From NCBI GenBank assembly GCA_900555465.1, contig USLE01000059.1:1-7103 (forward strand): a DNA stretch of 7,103 nucleotides, read 5' to 3'. A program made the position numbers and the translations under genes. Positions within the stretch are counted from its first letter, which is position 1, and every line of letters starts with the position of its first letter. Source of the stretch: an uncultured Butyricicoccus sp. Its GTDB lineage: Bacteria > Bacillota > Clostridia > Oscillospirales > Butyricicoccaceae. Under the pieces are notes generated by a model, which saw only the letters and a list, made by a program, of their open reading frames with translations, ran no database searches and had not been told where the DNA came from. This document shows positions 6,325 to 7,103 of the stretch, in pieces.

Positions 6325-6353
6325 TTGACAGCAGGCTCTTCTGATGCTATAAT
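6325..6353 (+). promoter_or_regulatory. Consensus-perfect SigA promoter
   Basis: TTGACA (6325-6330) and TATAAT (6348-6353) are both exact consensus, with an optimal 17-bp spacer and a TGC extended -10 (6345-6347). The start is predicted near 6360. A promoter this strong for a single unstudied gene suggests it is either highly expressed or held down by a repressor. Confidence 0.92.
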
Positions 6354-6355
6354 AC

Positions 6356-6382
6356 ATTTACTAAATTACTGATTTACTAAAT
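6356..6382 (+). promoter_or_regulatory. Two tandem 11-bp palindromes over the start site (candidate operator)
   Basis: ATTTACTAAAT occurs at 6356-6366 and again, identically, at 6372-6382, with TACTG between. Each copy is itself a palindrome (ATTTA-C-TAAAT). The copies are 16 bp apart centre to centre, and the first covers the predicted start of transcription. The spacing is about one and a half helical turns, so bound dimers would not lie on the same face. The position is ideal for a repressor, but an RNA-level role is also possible because both copies fall in the leader. Confidence 0.55.
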
Positions 6383-6399
6383 GCAAAGGAGGGGACGAG

Positions 6400-6897
6400 G
6401 TGAAGATCCCAACAACGCTCAAGCACAAACCGGTCATCACGGTGGAGAACTACGAAAACGTGGACGGCCGCACGGCCTACCAAAGCGACGCCAAGGGGCT
6501 TTCGCTCGGACTGGCGCAGTGGAACGACCGTGGCCGCGTGGATATTTCCGCCAAGGTGTGGCGGTATACGGGCGAGAAGTGGTCGCGCCAGTCCGAGGAG
6601 CTGCCGCTGCACCGCGTGCTCGATCTGGCGATTTTGATCTGCCGCGCGCGCGGCTATTTTGCCGATGCGTACCGCTATCCCAAGCTGTACGACGAGAACG
6701 ACCCGCAGATCGACCGCATCGGCGTGCAGGGCGACGCGATGACCGTCGCGGTCTGCACGGACAACCCGATGATCGACGAGGACATCCAGCTGTTTTCGGA
6801 TGCGCTGGCGCGCGATGACGAAATGCTCGCCGAGCGCCTGCACCTGCTGAGCAACCTGCTGCAGGACATGGGCTACGGCCGCCGCAAGCGGGACTGA
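6400..6897 (+). CDS. Conserved protein of unknown function (possibly DUF6530)
   Basis: A soluble 165-residue protein with no signal peptide or membrane span. It starts at GTG, fixed by AGGAGGGG (6387-6394) 5 nt upstream; an ATG at 6381 is in another frame. Striking conserved-looking segments are HKPVITVENYENVDGR (9-24), LSLGLAQWNDRG (34-45), DISAKVWRYTGEKWSRQSEE (48-67), LPLHRVLDLAILI (68-80), YRYPKLYDE (91-99) and IDRIGVQGDAMTVAVCTDNP (104-123). From memory these match a Firmicutes family labelled DUF6530, but I could not check that name. The many polar and aromatic residues suggest an enzyme or ligand-binding fold, but no catalytic signature is recognisable. It is transcribed alone from a near-perfect promoter and ends at the 6902-6934 terminator. 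Confidence 0.82.
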   Translation: MKIPTTLKHKPVITVENYENVDGRTAYQSDAKGLSLGLAQWNDRGRVDISAKVWRYTGEKWSRQSEELPLHRVLDLAILICRARGYFADAYRYPKLYDENDPQIDRIGVQGDAMTVAVCTDNPMIDEDIQLFSDALARDDEMLAERLHLLSNLLQDMGYGRRKRD

Positions 6898-6901
6898 AAA
6901 C

Positions 6902-6934
6902 AAAAAGCATCGCAGAATATCTGCGATGCTTTTT
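6902..6934. terminator. Bidirectional terminator between convergent genes
   Basis: Positions 6902-6916 pair perfectly with 6920-6934 (15 bp, ATA loop). The A5 and T5 feet supply the T-run in either direction. It lies 4 nt after the stop of the upstream gene and 13 nt beyond the stop of the convergent acetyltransferase, so it probably serves both. Confidence 0.93.
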
Positions 6935-6947
6935 CTGTCTGTATGGG

Positions 6948-7103
6948 TCAAAGGATCATCCGCCGGGGCTTTTCCGCGATCTGGCGGATCGGGCGGCACG
7001 GAACGCCGACCGCCAGCATCCCCGCGGGAATGTCCTTCGTGACCACGCTGCCCGCGCCGATGACCGCATTGTCGCCGATGGTCACGCCGGGGAGGACCTG
7101 CAC
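6948..7103 (-). CDS. Hexapeptide-repeat (LbH) O-acetyltransferase, C-terminal part
   Basis: The last 51 codons of a minus-strand gene that continues beyond the right edge. The visible chain contains [19 protein letters not shown], hexapeptide repeats of the left-handed beta-helix. [19 protein letters not shown] follows, the usual C-terminal cap of maltose/galactoside-type O-acetyltransferases that use acetyl-CoA. The acceptor cannot be told from this part; sugar, serine or antibiotic acetyltransferases share this tail, although the VG-x-P-C-R ending favours the maltose/nodulation group. It is cytoplasmic and separate from the MBOAT operon by strand and terminator. Confidence 0.9.
   Translation of the reverse strand: MQVLPGVTIGDNAVIGAGSVVTKDIPAGMLAVGVPCRPIRQIAEKPRRMIL

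Overview
The window looks like chromosomal DNA of a GC-rich gut Clostridia, probably Oscillospirales/Ruminococcaceae-like. Coding regions are GC-rich with strong GGAGG-type ribosome-binding sites. Promoters are SigA-like TTGNNN-17-TATAAT, mostly with an extended TGC -10 element, and intrinsic terminators close the units. The lipoprotein tail and the 165-residue protein also resemble, from memory, families common in that group. The genus cannot be fixed from this sequence.

Layout: positions 1-180 hold hairpin-rich, apparently non-coding DNA. An extended -10 promoter (183-211) then drives a fold-type I PLP aminotransferase (241-1425). Positions 1426-1837 form a very small transcription unit: its own promoter, a hairpin at the predicted mRNA 5' end, a 34-codon ORF (1628-1732), a 7-codon ORF (1781-1804) and a 13-bp terminator hairpin. 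That terminator also serves a convergent minus-strand mini-gene (1850-2023) for a cysteine-rich, zinc-ribbon-like protein.

Positions 2146-6227 form a tightly spaced plus-strand operon with gaps of 24, 11 and 27 nt: an EamA/DMT-type permease, an AlgI-like MBOAT O-acyltransferase, an AlgJ/AlgX/DHHW-like SGNH protein with a visible D-x-H-W and serine motif, and a lipoprotein with a long low-complexity stalk and a compact C-terminal domain. The MBOAT and SGNH pair is the classic arrangement for moving acyl (usually acetyl) groups across the membrane onto an extracytoplasmic polymer. The lipoprotein may be a surface partner, and the permease's role is open. A strong terminator (6269-6298) ends the operon.

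A promoter with a perfect TTGACA-17-TATAAT and an extended -10 follows (6325-6353). Two tandem copies of an 11-bp palindrome lie across its predicted start site. It drives a GTG-started 165-residue protein of a conserved but uncharacterised family (6400-6897). A 15-bp hairpin terminator separates this gene from the convergent 3' end of a left-handed beta-helix (hexapeptide) acetyltransferase that runs off the right edge.

The items most worth a second look are the stand-alone 34-codon unit, the tandem-palindrome promoter, the four-gene envelope O-acylation operon and the structured DNA at the left edge. I see no clear mobile element, tRNA, rRNA or complete CRISPR array.
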